The position numbers were made by a program, and so were the translations under genes. From Malus domestica (taxonomy: Eukaryota; Streptophyta; Magnoliopsida; Rosales; Rosaceae): a stretch of DNA of 64,000 nt. The stretch lies in contig NC_091671.1 of the NCBI RefSeq assembly GCF_042453785.1, positions 33,929,001-33,993,000 of the forward strand, given 5' to 3'. A model generated the notes under the pieces. It did not search any database and was not told where the DNA came from. It saw only the letters and a list, made by a program, of their open reading frames with translations. This document shows positions 22,425 to 33,294 of this stretch, piece after piece. Position 1 is the first letter of the stretch. Each line of letters opens with the position of its first letter.

Positions 22425-25281
22425 ATGTCGACGTGCTCGTCGTCGTCCTCCTCTGGATCTTGGAACAGCACCAAGGCATGGATCGTCCACGGAATCGTCG
22501 CCGGAGTTGCGGTTGCGGTGGCAATTGGGGCCCGGGTCTACTTGGGTCCGACTAAGAAGTTCCGGAGCCGGGTCGTCGGCATCATACCTGCCCGCTTTGC
22601 TTCTTCTCGTTTCCAGGGCAAGCCCCTCGTTCAGATCCTCGGAAAACCCATGATCCAGGTCCCTCAGTTTACCTTAAAAACATATAATTTAATGATGTTT
22701 TTTCTGAAATCTTTGTTCTGTAAGAAATGTTTTATATCTAATGTGAAATGGTATTGTCTAATTTTGAATTTTGACATCAATTTCAATGAAATTTGGGAGT
22801 TTTAAGCAGCAGGGATCTACAGCAGGGTGTGTTAAAAATTAGAAAAAATTGGGATTTTGGTAAATTGTAATTGGGCAACATTTGACATAATTTTTTTCTT
22901 GGTATTTACAGAGAACATGGGAAAGAGCAAAACTTGCAAGTACACTGGATCGTGTTGGTATGTCTACTAATTTCCATGCGATTTTGGTTTTTCGTGTTAA
23001 ATCTCAGATTTCTGAGGCATTTCATTAGATCTAGCAGTTTTTCGAGGCATCCAAAACCCCGTGCCGTCATTTGAATTTTAGGCAGCGTATCTCAACTTCT
23101 ACCAGCTGATTTGATGTGGTACTTGTCAAATTCCCGTATCCACTACGGGAGTCTAAACGAAACACTCTTGGTATTGTTCACGTTGAACATTTTTACTCTA
23201 AAAAATCACTCTGAAACTATTCACTTATAACACATTTTTGTCATTTTGATTAAAACTCAAAATTTTTAAACCATTTTCGTTAGTTTTCCTATCCACTACA
23301 AGTAACATCCTTGACTTTGGTTGAAAGAGGAAGACTGGAGTCAGAAACCACTGGTCCGGCCTATTTTCGTAGCTTCAAGAGCTTGTTCCAGCTAAGACAT
23401 TGTATTCCCCGAAGAATAATCACCTTTACAGAGATCTTCGATAACCAAAACAACCTCAAGTGACTTAGGTTGATTTAAATAGACCAGATGTGATAAGATT
23501 TGGTCCAATCTTCCATACTTTTAATACCTAAGTGACCTTTCGTTTTAGGCTTGACGCTTACATCCTCTTGATGTCATTAAGTTTTTCTTAATGCCGACAA
23601 GAGTGATAAAAAGGCTTCATGAAATTTTGTGACGTGAACTTTGTCCATGTATATGTGCGAAACCTTATTTTACCTTCGTTTGTGTAGTTGTGGCGACAGA
23701 TGACGAGAGGATTCAAGAATGTTGTCACAGTTTTGGAGCTGATGTCGTAATGACCTCAGAATCCTGCCGGAACGGTATACACCATTTTCAGATTAATTAT
23801 ATAATTGCCTTTTACGGTAGCTTATATTCATTTTTATGAACTCAAAGGTACCGAGCGTTGCTCTGAAGCAATTGAGAAGCTCGAGAAGAATTATGATATA
23901 GTTGTCAATATTCAAGGGGATGAGCCTCTTATTGAACCTGAGATAATAGACGGAATTGTTAAAGCTTTGCAGGTAACTAATTTCTCCTTTTTTCCATGAT
24001 TTTGCCCCTTCAGATGTGACTGCCACCATAGGAAGAATAAATCGACGTTGGCATTGTGCTATTTTCGATTTTCAACAATTCTTCTCCTTTAGCTGTTTAA
24101 TTTCATTTCTAATGTGATGACGTATTTCGGTATTTAATGGATTTTTTTAATCTTGTCAGGAAGCTCCAGATGCAGTGTTTAGTACTGCAGTCACGTCATT
24201 AAAATTTGAAGATGCATTGGATCCAAATCGAGTGAAATGTGTGGTGGATAATAGTGGTTATGCCATCTATTTTTCAAGGGGGCTGATTCCATTTAACAAG
24301 TAAGCTTATGCTTATCTGTTTTTGTTTCTCATGAAACTATTTATATCGTGGTGAATGAAAAAAGTTAGAACTTGTTTTCTGGTTCTTAGCAAGACTTGAC
24401 TAATTGTCCTCTGATAAAGGTCAGGAAAGGCGAATCCACAGTTTCCCTATTTGCTTCATCTAGGAATTCAGGTATTAAATTGACATTGTACTTTGATAAA
24501 TTGTGCATGGTTATTTGTGGTCGTAAGTTATTTTATACCACTTGTATTGGCTTTTAACCTGTGAGCTTATTATTCTCTGTTCCTGTGTTTTCAGAGCTAC
24601 GATACAAAGTTTCTAAAGATATATCCAGAACTTCAACCTACTCCTTTGCAACTAGAAGAGGATCTGGAGCAGCTTAAGGTCCTTGAAAATGGGTATAAGA
24701 TGAAGGTACAAAAAGATCCGTTGTTCTTCCCTACTCGCATCTCATTGCAATGCTTTCTTGTTCTATTCTGTTGATCTTACCCGTCTTATCTTCTCGTTGT
24801 TTTGTGGTATGTTCATTCTGTTTGTATTCAAGTCATATTTGACATTGATGCAGTCATCAAAATTGATTTAATGAATTTAACTATGCCATTTCATGGGTAT
24901 GAAGTCCTTTATCTTGGCAGCATGAGCATTAAACATCATACATGTAGCTTGCAATGATTTAGTAAGCTAGTTCATCAAAATGCTATCAATTTGATTTCAT
25001 GGAACTCTCAAACACTACTACCTCAGTCCAATGGGAAAAAGAATTGCAATTTCATATATTTGCCTGAGGTAGTTGATCTCCTCAAATACGGGGTATAAAA
25101 ATCAAACGTACCAAGATGTAGAATACCTGGATGGGTTCTTTTGCTTAAATGTGGATGTCCAAAAGTTCACATGGTTCTACGTTTGCAGGTGATTAAAGTT
25201 GACCATGAGGCTCACGGTGTTGACGCCCCTGAAGATGTTGAGAAGATTGAATCTCTAATGCGCGAAAGGAACTTGTCTTAG
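22425..25281 (+). CDS. KDSB: CMP-KDO synthetase (3-deoxy-manno-octulosonate cytidylyltransferase)
   Basis: Eight exons: 22425-22658, 22912-22957, 23688-23774, 23848-23972, 24160-24299, 24420-24471, 24595-24705, 25189-25281. All have GT-AG borders and phases that join to 888 nt, 295 residues. The enzyme makes CMP-KDO from CTP and KDO, the donor for the pectin rhamnogalacturonan II. The product starts MSTCSSSSSS, has an N-terminal hydrophobic segment (about residues 16-38; the plant enzyme is anchored, reported in mitochondria), then the nucleotide-binding motif GIIPARFASSRFQGKPL, VVATDDERI, VNIQGDEPLIEPE, AIYFSRGLIPFN, FPYLLHLGIQSYD, LEEDLEQLKVLENGY and VDHEAHGVDAPEDVEKIE. All segments conserved in the family are present and the frame is intact. 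Length is normal for plant CKS (~290). The start is the first ATG that leads directly into the Ser-rich N-terminus. Confidence 0.94.
23165..23292 (+). repeat. Interspersed MITE-like repeat, copy 2, in CMP-KDO synthetase intron 2
   Basis: Contains 'gtattgttcacgttgaacat', 'actattcacttataacac' and ends 'ccattttcgttagttttcct', parallel to the copies at 21925 and 27173. Lies inside the 730 bp second intron. Confidence 0.55.
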
Positions 25282-25940
25282 GAGTTCCTAGTTTGCAGCA
25301 GTAAATCAGACCATGGAAAAGAGTATGTCTTCCGTAGACTCGTAATTATTGTGATTGTAGCTGTTAAGTTTTCTAAGTGTTTTCCGGCATGCTGCCGAGT
25401 TTTTGCAAAATTTTTTGTATATTAAGAGTGAATTATTACCAGTCATTCCTTGTGGATCTGTTTATCTCTTCCACTGATGAATTTGGTATCCATAGCCGAA
25501 AGTTTAGGATTCTTTATTGTATAATTTGTATTTTAATGATGTTTATCGTATGAATTAGTGTGTATTACTATTATGTGCCATAATTGAGGGATTAAATTTT
25601 GTTCGCATATCTCTCTCTTCACCTTTTGCGCTATTTTTTTTTCTTTAGTTATCGGATTGAATAATTCAAAATAGTTGGCAAATGAGTTGAGTGTCAACGG
25701 GAGGATGCAGAAATTACTCTCCTATGCAATAGCATTTGGGAAAAAAACAAGATAGAAAAATTAGGAAACATGGATCCAAGGGGAGCGAGGAAACCGGGAC
25801 ACAAACTTCAAGATGATAGTGTGATGGACAAGAGTAGGAGACAGTTAAGGACTAGTCAAACAAACAGAAGAAATTGACCAAAATATTGATTAATTAACAA
25901 TTCGAATATAATATATATATATATATATATTTATATATAT
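25282..25940. other. 3' flank of CMP-KDO synthetase, no further gene
   Basis: Untranslated and intergenic sequence ending in an (AT)n run at about 25908-25940. No coding signal recognised. Confidence 0.5.
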
Positions 25941-26425
25941 TGTTGATGCACAATACAACAAAAAGTGTTGAGTTTGTGACATTCGCTAGATTGCTCCGGT
26001 CAATAGTGTGAAAATGGATAGAGACAGGGAAGCAAACACAATATGTACGTGGTTCACCTAGATTGGCTACGTCTACAGAGTAGAGGAGTTCTCATTAATT
26101 GTGAAGGGTTTACACAAGTACATAGGTTCAAGCTCTCCTTTAGTGAGTACTAATGAATGATTTAGTACAAATGACATTAAGAAATATTTTGAGATAATGA
26201 TCTCTATTTATAGAAGAGTTTATAGTTTCATTCTTACATTGACACGTGTCGTGTTGTGATTGGCTTCTGATGTTGACACGTGTCGCGCTATGATTGGTTT
26301 CTGATGTCGACACGTTTCGCCCTGTGATTGACCTCTTGGTTGGAGGAAAACTCTTCTGGGTCTTTGACGGTATAACGTTGATCGGTGCTCAGTAGTTTCG
26401 AGATTGGTCAAGTATGGTACAAACA
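25941..26425 (-). mobile_element. Solo LTR of an LTR retrotransposon
   Basis: Begins TGTTGATGCAC and ends GGTACAAACA. It is flanked by TATAT on both sides (25936-25940, 26426-26430), though these lie in an AT microsatellite. It closely follows the LTR at 61164-61684 through 'gtacgtggttcacc', 'ggctacgtc', the repeated 'ttgacacgtgtcg' and 'attggtcaagtatggtac'. A TATA box (TTCTATAAATAG) is readable only on the minus strand near 26200-26215, so the element points left. No internal sequence remains, which fits loss by LTR-LTR recombination. Confidence 0.82.
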
Positions 26426-26450
26426 TATATATATATATATATATATATAT

Positions 26451-26570
26451 AAGTGTTATTGGCATTTCAAAAATCTTATTCTACACTCCTCACGAGTGTA
26501 TTTGTCTTTCTAAATATAGAAAGTTTGGAGTATAGAATGAAAAATTTGGAATCCCAATAACAAATACTTT
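26451..26570. mobile_element. Small MITE with ~40 bp inverted repeats
   Basis: Left arm 'agtgttattggcatttcaaa' with 'cttattctacactcct'; right arm in reverse 'agtatttgttattgggattc' with 'ttcattctatactcc'. About 120 bp, non-coding. It abuts the left arm of the Pack-MULE-like element. Confidence 0.6.
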
Positions 26571-26886
26571 TACACTCTTTTTAAGCCTTTTGATTACATG
26601 ACATTTAATGATTATTATTTATTTATTAAATGACATTGATGCTTATGTTGATTTTAACTAATATTAAAGAAAAAGAAAACTGAAAAAAAAACATAAAATC
26701 TGGCAAATTAAAAATATAATTAAAAAAGGAAGATAATTTAATTGAAATTGGTTCTCCTATTCCCATTTCAATCAAGACTTGGATTCATACTTTGAACCCT
26801 AATGAAAATACCATGAAACTTCTTTAATTAAATTCATATGCTTGTGCAATTAAACACATGCCTAACTTCACCCATGTATTGAAAGG

Positions 26887-27160
26887 TTCTCGCAAACAAA
26901 CATGATATTATCAAAGAAGATTATATGAACGAACTGTGCATTCTTCAAGATGACGTTCCTCCCTTCCCCAATCAGGTAAAATCTCAATTTACCGAAAAGT
27001 TATTGGTTCCAGTTGCTTGCATTTGTGATGAGACACTTCTACTTTGTGGGGTTTGCTTAACTTATTATAGCATATGGCATGCATTGCTTCAGGTTGCCTT
27101 TGACATAATAGAAGAAGAAATGGGGCGACACCTCGAATCTGTTTTCAGTAAAGTTTCATG
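26887..27160 (+). pseudogene. Captured fragment of an ABC1-like atypical kinase gene
   Basis: Exon A (26887-26975) encodes VLANKHDIIKEDYMNELC and ILQDDVPPFPNQ, then a GT donor. After a 117 bp intron ending in 'gcttcag', exon B (27093 to about 27158) encodes VAFDIIEEEMGRHLESVFSK then VS. This is the region just before the ABC1 kinase core of plant ABC1K/ADCK proteins (usually LANRPDII and EEELGRPLE). The intron is in phase and has proper borders. Kinase motifs further downstream are absent, so no kinase can be made. It is placed inside long inverted repeats. Confidence 0.8.
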
Positions 27161-27172
27161 ATTTTTTTTAAG

Positions 27173-27328
27173 GGAGTTTTAACGAAAAGCCCACGGTACT
27201 GTTCACTTTAACGAAAAACCACATTTTTACACTAAAAAGTCAAACATGATACTATTCACTTTACCCTTTATTTTGTCCTTATCATTAAAACTCAAAGTTT
27301 TCAAACCATTTTCATTAGTTTTCCTTTT
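27173..27328 (+). repeat. Interspersed MITE-like repeat, copy 3
   Basis: Starts 'gggagttttaacgaaaagc', contains 'ggtactgttcactttaacga' and ends 'ccattttcattagttttcct'. Lies inside the Pack-MULE-like element, directly after the captured exons. Confidence 0.65.
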
Positions 27329-27575
27329 TTTTTTTTATTAGGATTCAAAGTTTGAATCCAAGTCTTGATTGAAATGGGATTGGGACAACCAATTTTAGTT
27401 AAATTACCTTCCTTTTATAATTATATTTTTAATTTTCCAAGATTTTATGTTTTTTTGAGTTTTATTTTATCTTTAATATTAGTTAAAATCCACCTAAGCA
27501 TTCATGTCATTTAGTGAATAAATAAGAATAATTTGATGTCATGTAATGAAAAGGCTTAAAAAGTATAAAAATATT

Positions 27576-27827
27576 TGTCTCTTGATCTCATTTCATATAT
27601 ATATATATAAACAAAAGCAGCAGAACAGAGATCAATTTTGGGAAGATGAGAGAGAGAGATATATATACACACACACCCTACTGGGGAGTGGAGACGGATT
27701 TCTGAGCTGTCAATTCGTGTTTGCGTGTAGTTATATGGAATTTGCAGACTGAAATTGTCTCTCTCTAATCTTTCTTTACAGAATGTAATGGAGAAGACCT
27801 TGATTTGGCTTCTCAATCAAACACCAA

Positions 27828-27862
<35 letters not shown>

Positions 27863-28776
27863 TCTTACGTTGTGTACCAGCCTTACCGTGCAGTCAAAAT
27901 TTCCCAACGAAAGTGGCCAATGTTATGATTTTACACATGTCATCACATGCTAGTTCTGTCGAAAAATAGACAAAACCAAGTCATCGTGCTTAAAATGAAA
28001 GGATGCGTAAACTACATGTTTAAAATTGCGAAATTGATATTTGCATGAGTCTCTCCCGAACTACATGGACTGAAAATAGAAATTTTTTTGTTATTATTTA
28101 CAAGTGATATTGGGGGATGACAGACGACAAGCTCTTTAGACAATCGTCAACGGTTGGGCTAAAATATATTTTAGTCCAAAAAATTTAGGTTTTAGTTCAG
28201 AAATAGCTTTTCTACTCCAACCGTTCTTGCCTAAAATTTTAGTCCGGGATTATTAAAGAATAAACTTAGGCTTTTTTTTTTGTTAAATTAAATTTTTTTT
28301 TTTAAATGTAGACTATCGTAAATTAATTTTATGAACATTTTAATCTAAAAAAAATTTAAATTTCGATAAATATTGAAAAATTTAAATTCCGATTTTTGGG
28401 CTAAATTTTGGAGAGAATCTGGCATTGATTTAGCATTTAGCATTTAGCCCAAAATTTTCCCTTGGGTTGGATTGGATTTGGGGGAAAATTTTGGGAGGTA
28501 ATTTGACTTTTAGCCCACCATTGGAGTTGATCTTACCCAAAAAGTAAGAACTTTATATCCTTAAAAAAAACCCCAAAATGAGCAAATTAAAGTTGATAAA
28601 AATTAAGGAGAGCCAATAATTAAGCACCCTTCTTCTTGTGTGCAAAGCTCAAAAATGATCACTACATCATGTTGTTTTTTTAAAGAAAAATAAAAGAAAT
28701 GAAAATATATTGTACATGCTAGTCAAAGCAGGAGAGTAATCACAACTAACACGTATCGTGCGTCAACACAAAATTT
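27576..28776. other. Intergenic stretch with microsatellites and a possible MITE
   Basis: Holds (AT)n near 27596-27609, (TA)n/(CA)n near 27659-27677, and a (TC)n run at about 27831-27860. At about 28145-28525, 'caacggttgggctaaaa' on the left and, in reverse, 'caatggtgggctaaaag' on the right suggest a ~380 bp MITE, weakly supported. No gene recognised. Confidence 0.4.
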
Positions 28777-29507
28777 TCAACAAGGACTCAAAGTTGAAGG
28801 CTTTGCTTCTTGTGGTGGTTGTGGTTCCGTGACCAACTGGACCTCCGTTTTGAAGAGAAGCACCGACAGCGAGTCGTCGACAGAGAAATACACGAACCCA
28901 CCGGCTGAGTGAGTCACGAACGATCCAAAACTCGTCCCCACCACGCAGTGCCACGCCGGTCCATACACCGAGTCAAACTCCTGCAGTTAATTTTACTTTA
29001 AATTAATTAACCCAGATTAATTAAACAAATACAAACAATCTAGATTATAGAGAAGACTTATACAATGATACATGTAAATTTCTCCTACATGACATTGTAT
29101 TATTGGAACACAATGTCACGGTGAACCGTTCATATTATTGGAACACAATGTCACATGACGGTGAATCGTTTACATGCAAGTTGTTCTCTAAAAACAGAGA
29201 TTGAAAGTAAAGTATCATGCAGGTATACCTTTTTGAGAGCTCGAGCAAGGTGAGTTGGGTTGGGACGAGTTTTGGGGTTTGGTGTTGGCTGTAGTGGTGA
29301 GTCGATGAGTGATCTGGTGTAGCGGAGAGCATGGTTCTGCATGTGGGCTGGCATGTCGGATGATCTCAAGCGTACGTTGAGGGTGATGGCAGTGGCAGCT
29401 AGCTTGATCTGGTCTTGTGGTTCTCGCTGTTGTTGTTTCTGGAATATTTGCATGGCTTGGCGTTGGCCTTGGCTTTGCTTCTCTTTGAGTTTCAGAGCTT
29501 TTTCCAT
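28777..29507 (-). CDS. Dynein light chain, LC8 type
   Basis: Two exons on the minus strand: 29507-29229 and 28980-28777, with a GT-AG intron, in phase 0, giving 160 residues from [11 protein letters not shown]. An upstream in-frame ATG at 29576 would add 23 residues. The second half is the LC8 fold: [36 protein letters not shown], preceded by [21 protein letters not shown]8 proteins are small dimeric hubs that bind short linear motifs; land plants lack dynein motors, so the plant proteins act as dimerising adaptors. The first ~45 residues are charged and Gln-rich ([11 protein letters not shown]), a plant-type extension. The C-terminal tail ([15 protein letters not shown]) is unconserved. Length and motifs look intact. 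The intron carries a ~40 bp direct repeat ('tattattggaacacaatg'). Confidence 0.88.
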
Positions 29508-29713
29508 GTCGTGTAATGAAGAAACGGAAGAAGAAGAAGTATTGGAGAATTTTTGAAGTTTGAGAAGAATAGACAAATGAGAAAGCAGGGGAAAAAGAGA
29601 GAGGGTTGATGGGGGTTTGAATTTTGACTGAATCTTATAACTGGGAACGAATATGAGAATTTAAGTACAATGATGTACAAACTAAGGGAAATAAATGAAA
29701 ATGAAATTAGGTA

Positions 29714-29944
29714 GGTTTCATTTGGAAGTGTTTTTAAAACGAATGAAAGTGTTATTTGTGAAAATATTCTTGAAACTAATATTTAGTAAAAATACATGTG
29801 AACCATGGAAAAGTATTTAAAGTGCTTCTTATAAAAAGCACATAATTAAAATTTCTTGCATGAAACACTTTAAGTGCTTTTGGAACAAAAAAATATTTCT
29901 CTAACAACATTTTTAATCATTTTGAAAGCACTTCCAAATGAGTC
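29714..29944. mobile_element. MITE with ~65 bp inverted repeats
   Basis: Left arm 'gtttcatttggaagtgtttt', right arm in reverse 'gactcatttggaagtgcttt'. The inner parts 'gtgttatttgtgaaaatatt' and 'gttgttagagaaatattttt' also pair. Non-coding, ~230 bp, upstream of the dynein light chain gene. Confidence 0.65.
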
Positions 29945-31140
29945 TATATAATGTTTGGAGTGAAAATGATTAATCACGCACATTATTTACTCACTTACAC
30001 ATTTAATTCAATTTATTTTAATTTATTTGAACTAAAAAAAAGGTAATGTTAGGAAGATCAAATTTCTTAAATCAAATAATGCAGATGTTAATAATTGAAT
30101 TATTACACAAGTGTTGATTAACATGCATTGCGGTTTCACTTCTGATACTAACAAACAAAACTCCACACCTTTTAAATTGTTTTTCACAAGCTTCGATAGG
30201 ATTTGTAGTTCAGCATGAGAAAAATAATTATTTATACTCCTCTTTATGCAATTCTTTTGTTGTTTTTATTCGCTAATTTTCTTTGTTTTATTCCAAACAA
30301 AGAACATAACAAAAGAAAAGAATGCAAGTGGTGAAAATTAGGTGCGAAAATCACTCAAAATAAATAAATAAAATTATTTGGTTCGAAAATGTCAGGACAA
30401 GTCTCATACTTTAGTGTTTATCTTAATCATCCATGCTTATGAGACCCGTGAAACACCCAACAAGCACAAATATAAGACTAATGTTCAAGTCAAAAGGACT
30501 ATTGTTTTTATAAATTAAATCACTAATTGTGGTTGGTGTTTTTGGTAAAAGTTAATTGTGGTTACTTTGACAAGTCATGGACTGAGGGTCCTGCTGAATC
30601 TGCTATCTGAGAGTCTGTGTACAAATCTTTGACACAAGAAGAGGAAGAAATTAGTTTACAAGGTTCTGCGTTTTCCTGTTGACCTGATTGTCCTATTCTG
30701 CATATAATCTATTTTTCTTGATGGAAATTCAAAAATCAAAAAGTTTTCTCAATATTTATTGAATTTCCAATAAAAGGCCTTTGATTATATAAGTTAAAAG
30801 AATAACCATCATTAAAAGGACAGCACTACTATATTTTTTGTCAAGAAGGACAGCACTTCTATATCCCACAAATTAATATATTGATATTGACCATGAAACC
30901 ATGAAAATACCACTAAAATCGATGATGATCTCTGCTAGGTTGAATGAGTTGTAACCTCAATGAGTTGGCTAACTAGTTGAGTTTTATACTTGAAGAAAAT
31001 GATGTTTGGTGTGTAATCATGTTCTAAGGAAACCCCCATAAACTATAAACATTATCTACCTTATACTCGGGTTCAAACAGGCAGTTACCATCACTTTTAA
31101 AAGTTTTAACACTCTTTGTCGTACTTCAAAATGCATGCTC

Positions 31141-31171
<31 letters not shown>

Positions 31172-33057
31172 GATAGCGTAATATTTTGGCGGAGTTGGTA
31201 AAAGGAATGTGTAAAATTATGTTCTTGAAGTGGGGAACCCCGTTCAGCTGCCCAAATTGGAGCAAATTGGTTAGGTTTACATCCTCCTTTGTTTATACGT
31301 AGGCGCAATGCAGAAGTGTAGCTAAAACCAGTATTTGTTTATACGTAGGCGCAATGCAAAAGTGTAGCTAAAACCAGTTTTAGCGTCCCGTACTAAGTTT
31401 TCATATTGGAGACGCCGTAGGGATACAAAAACTAGTTAAACATAGAAACAACAACTGAACAAGTTATGTGAAATATGAGAAAGAAATAGCTAGGTTTTAG
31501 CTAAGAAAGCAGTAGCTAATGGTTTCAAGGACTTCTTCAACTACTGCATGCATTGCAGGTCCACTTGTACTAATTAATGCATCTTATTTGACAAATTCGA
31601 CAATCGAACTCTTTAACCAAAATCCCCGAAGTACCAAGATTACCAATAAGTTTCACTAAATATTTGTTCCATTCATTGCTCACCCCAACAACTGCTGTCT
31701 ACGCCATACTAACAAAGTAACAAATTCTTTTTCTCGTGTGTAATCCTTATTTCCTTACTACTATATCCATTGACTTGTTTTGAAGTAACAAAGTTTTGAT
31801 TATCCTTAGTACATATCCATTTTGTCCTACATACCTGTTTGGGTTAATATTTAAACTTTGGACCTAAAAGAAAGAAAGGCCAGAAGAACTAAAGGGAGGA
31901 GATTTGCCCGAAGCCTAACACCAGACCTATCCATCCATCTCAGGACAATATGTCTACTCCTCATTAATGCAAAGGCTAAGCGCTTACAAGCGCTTACAAG
32001 GGAAGTGACAACCAATGGAAATCAACCTACCCTCAGCCCAAAAGCACTTTCTAAATGACAGAACATGTAAAAAGATGATGACTCACTAAGTGCTTTCCGG
32101 CAAAACTTGCAAACGGCCAAGATAAAATACATATAAAAGAGAAGTTCGTACTTCTCTCAAGCCAGTTCATACCTTCTAAACCCTTTTTAGCAATAGTTCC
32201 CTTAGAAAGTCATCTTTTGTTTAGTGTAAAAGCTCTACTACCTTCTCCAAATGCTGTAATAGCGATTCCATCATGTAAACCTGTTTACCACTTATCCCTT
32301 TCAACACACAAATCTCTATAATCACAAAGAGAAGAAACTGCAAGACGTTCACCCTTGCCCAACAAGGTGAAATCTTTCCTTACTCTCTTTATTTTATCTT
32401 TCAATTAATGGATCTGGTATTATGATGTACTCTTTAGTATATATTCAAGTCATTTCCAGTCATTTGATGATCAAAGGTTCCATTAGCACTTAGATCTAGT
32501 TCATTTAGTAGTTTTACTGCTATAAAAGATTGAACAGGAACTAGACCGATGACTTAGTCAGATTTGGACTTCTAACCTTTAAAGCATACAAGATAATAAA
32601 AGTCATTGATCTTAAGGCATAGAAAAGAACTTAATGTAAACTTAACCCATCTACAACAATCATTTGATAGCAAGAAGTTAGAATAACTTGGGGCGGAAGT
32701 AATCGACTTAAACACACTTGTTCTACATCTGCCATACTGAGATGGCAGTGGCATGCCTAGGCACTTAGTTAGTTTTGATTGCGAGCCTCGAGGCCTACAC
32801 CTAAGGCCCTACAAAAGCACATTTCAGAACTAACTCTGTCATCCTCTTACAACTTCTCAACAAGCAGGAGCCCAACAACCAACCAAAGAGCCAACTCCTC
32901 AGGGAGCTGTGTGTTCGAGCCAGCTGCCTTCTCCAAGGAAATTCCTGCCCGAACAGTACCATCGAGTTTTCATTTTCCCATTTTGGTCAACGTTACGTTT
33001 TTTTTTCAAACTCAAAATGCCTTACATGTTACTAAGAACGAGAGAGCGAGATATATC
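29945..33057. other. Long intergenic stretch without recognised gene
   Basis: AT-rich with many stops in all frames. Contains a (GA)n microsatellite at about 31145-31171 and a 46 bp direct duplication with 'tttatacgtaggcgcaatgc' at about 31290 and 31336. The part 31860-33000 is less AT-rich and may be old retroelement sequence, but no LTR pair, primer site or protein motif was found. Confidence 0.45.
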
Positions 33058-33294
33058 AAGGAAAATCGAATGATAATCGTTTGCTAGAAAAACAACTAGC
33101 AATCCCTAGAATTCACTAGGAAGAAAGAGAGAAAACTCATGTTTATTGAATAATAGGCTTTGCTAGTTGCTTTCTAGCAAACGATTATCAAGGAAAATCG
33201 AACGATAATCGTTTAGAGTATAATTGTTTTCTAGCAAACAATTATCAAAGAAAATCGAACGATAATTGTTTTCTAGCAAACAATTATAAACAAC
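33058..33294. repeat. Cluster of short inverted and direct repeats ('TTTGCTAGAAA')
   Basis: The words 'cgataatcgtttgctagaa' and 'tttctagcaaacgattatc' alternate with 'gaaaatcgaacgataat' units, at least three direct and several inverted copies in ~240 bp. The strand could fold into nested hairpins. Function unknown; it borders the tandem duplication to the right. Confidence 0.7.

Larger units (their letters stand above)
26571..27575 (+). mobile_element. Pack-MULE-like inverted-repeat element with captured ABC1-kinase exons
   Basis: Two long inverted arms, about 26571-26805 and 27336-27575, pair over ~230 bp with indels: left 'ttaagccttttgattacatg', right in reverse 'ttaagccttttcattacatg'; inner ends 'caagacttggattcatactt' and, in reverse, 'caagacttggattcaaactt'. 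Between them lie two exons with an intron of a host kinase gene and one MITE-like repeat. Long inverted termini around a gene piece that still has its intron is the hallmark of Mutator-type capture (Pack-MULE). A 9-11 bp target duplication could not be fixed because a MITE abuts the left end. Confidence 0.62.

Noticed and set aside
33058..33294. CRISPR-like array
   Set aside because: Repeats are inverted as well as direct, irregularly spaced and in a plant nuclear context; not a CRISPR.
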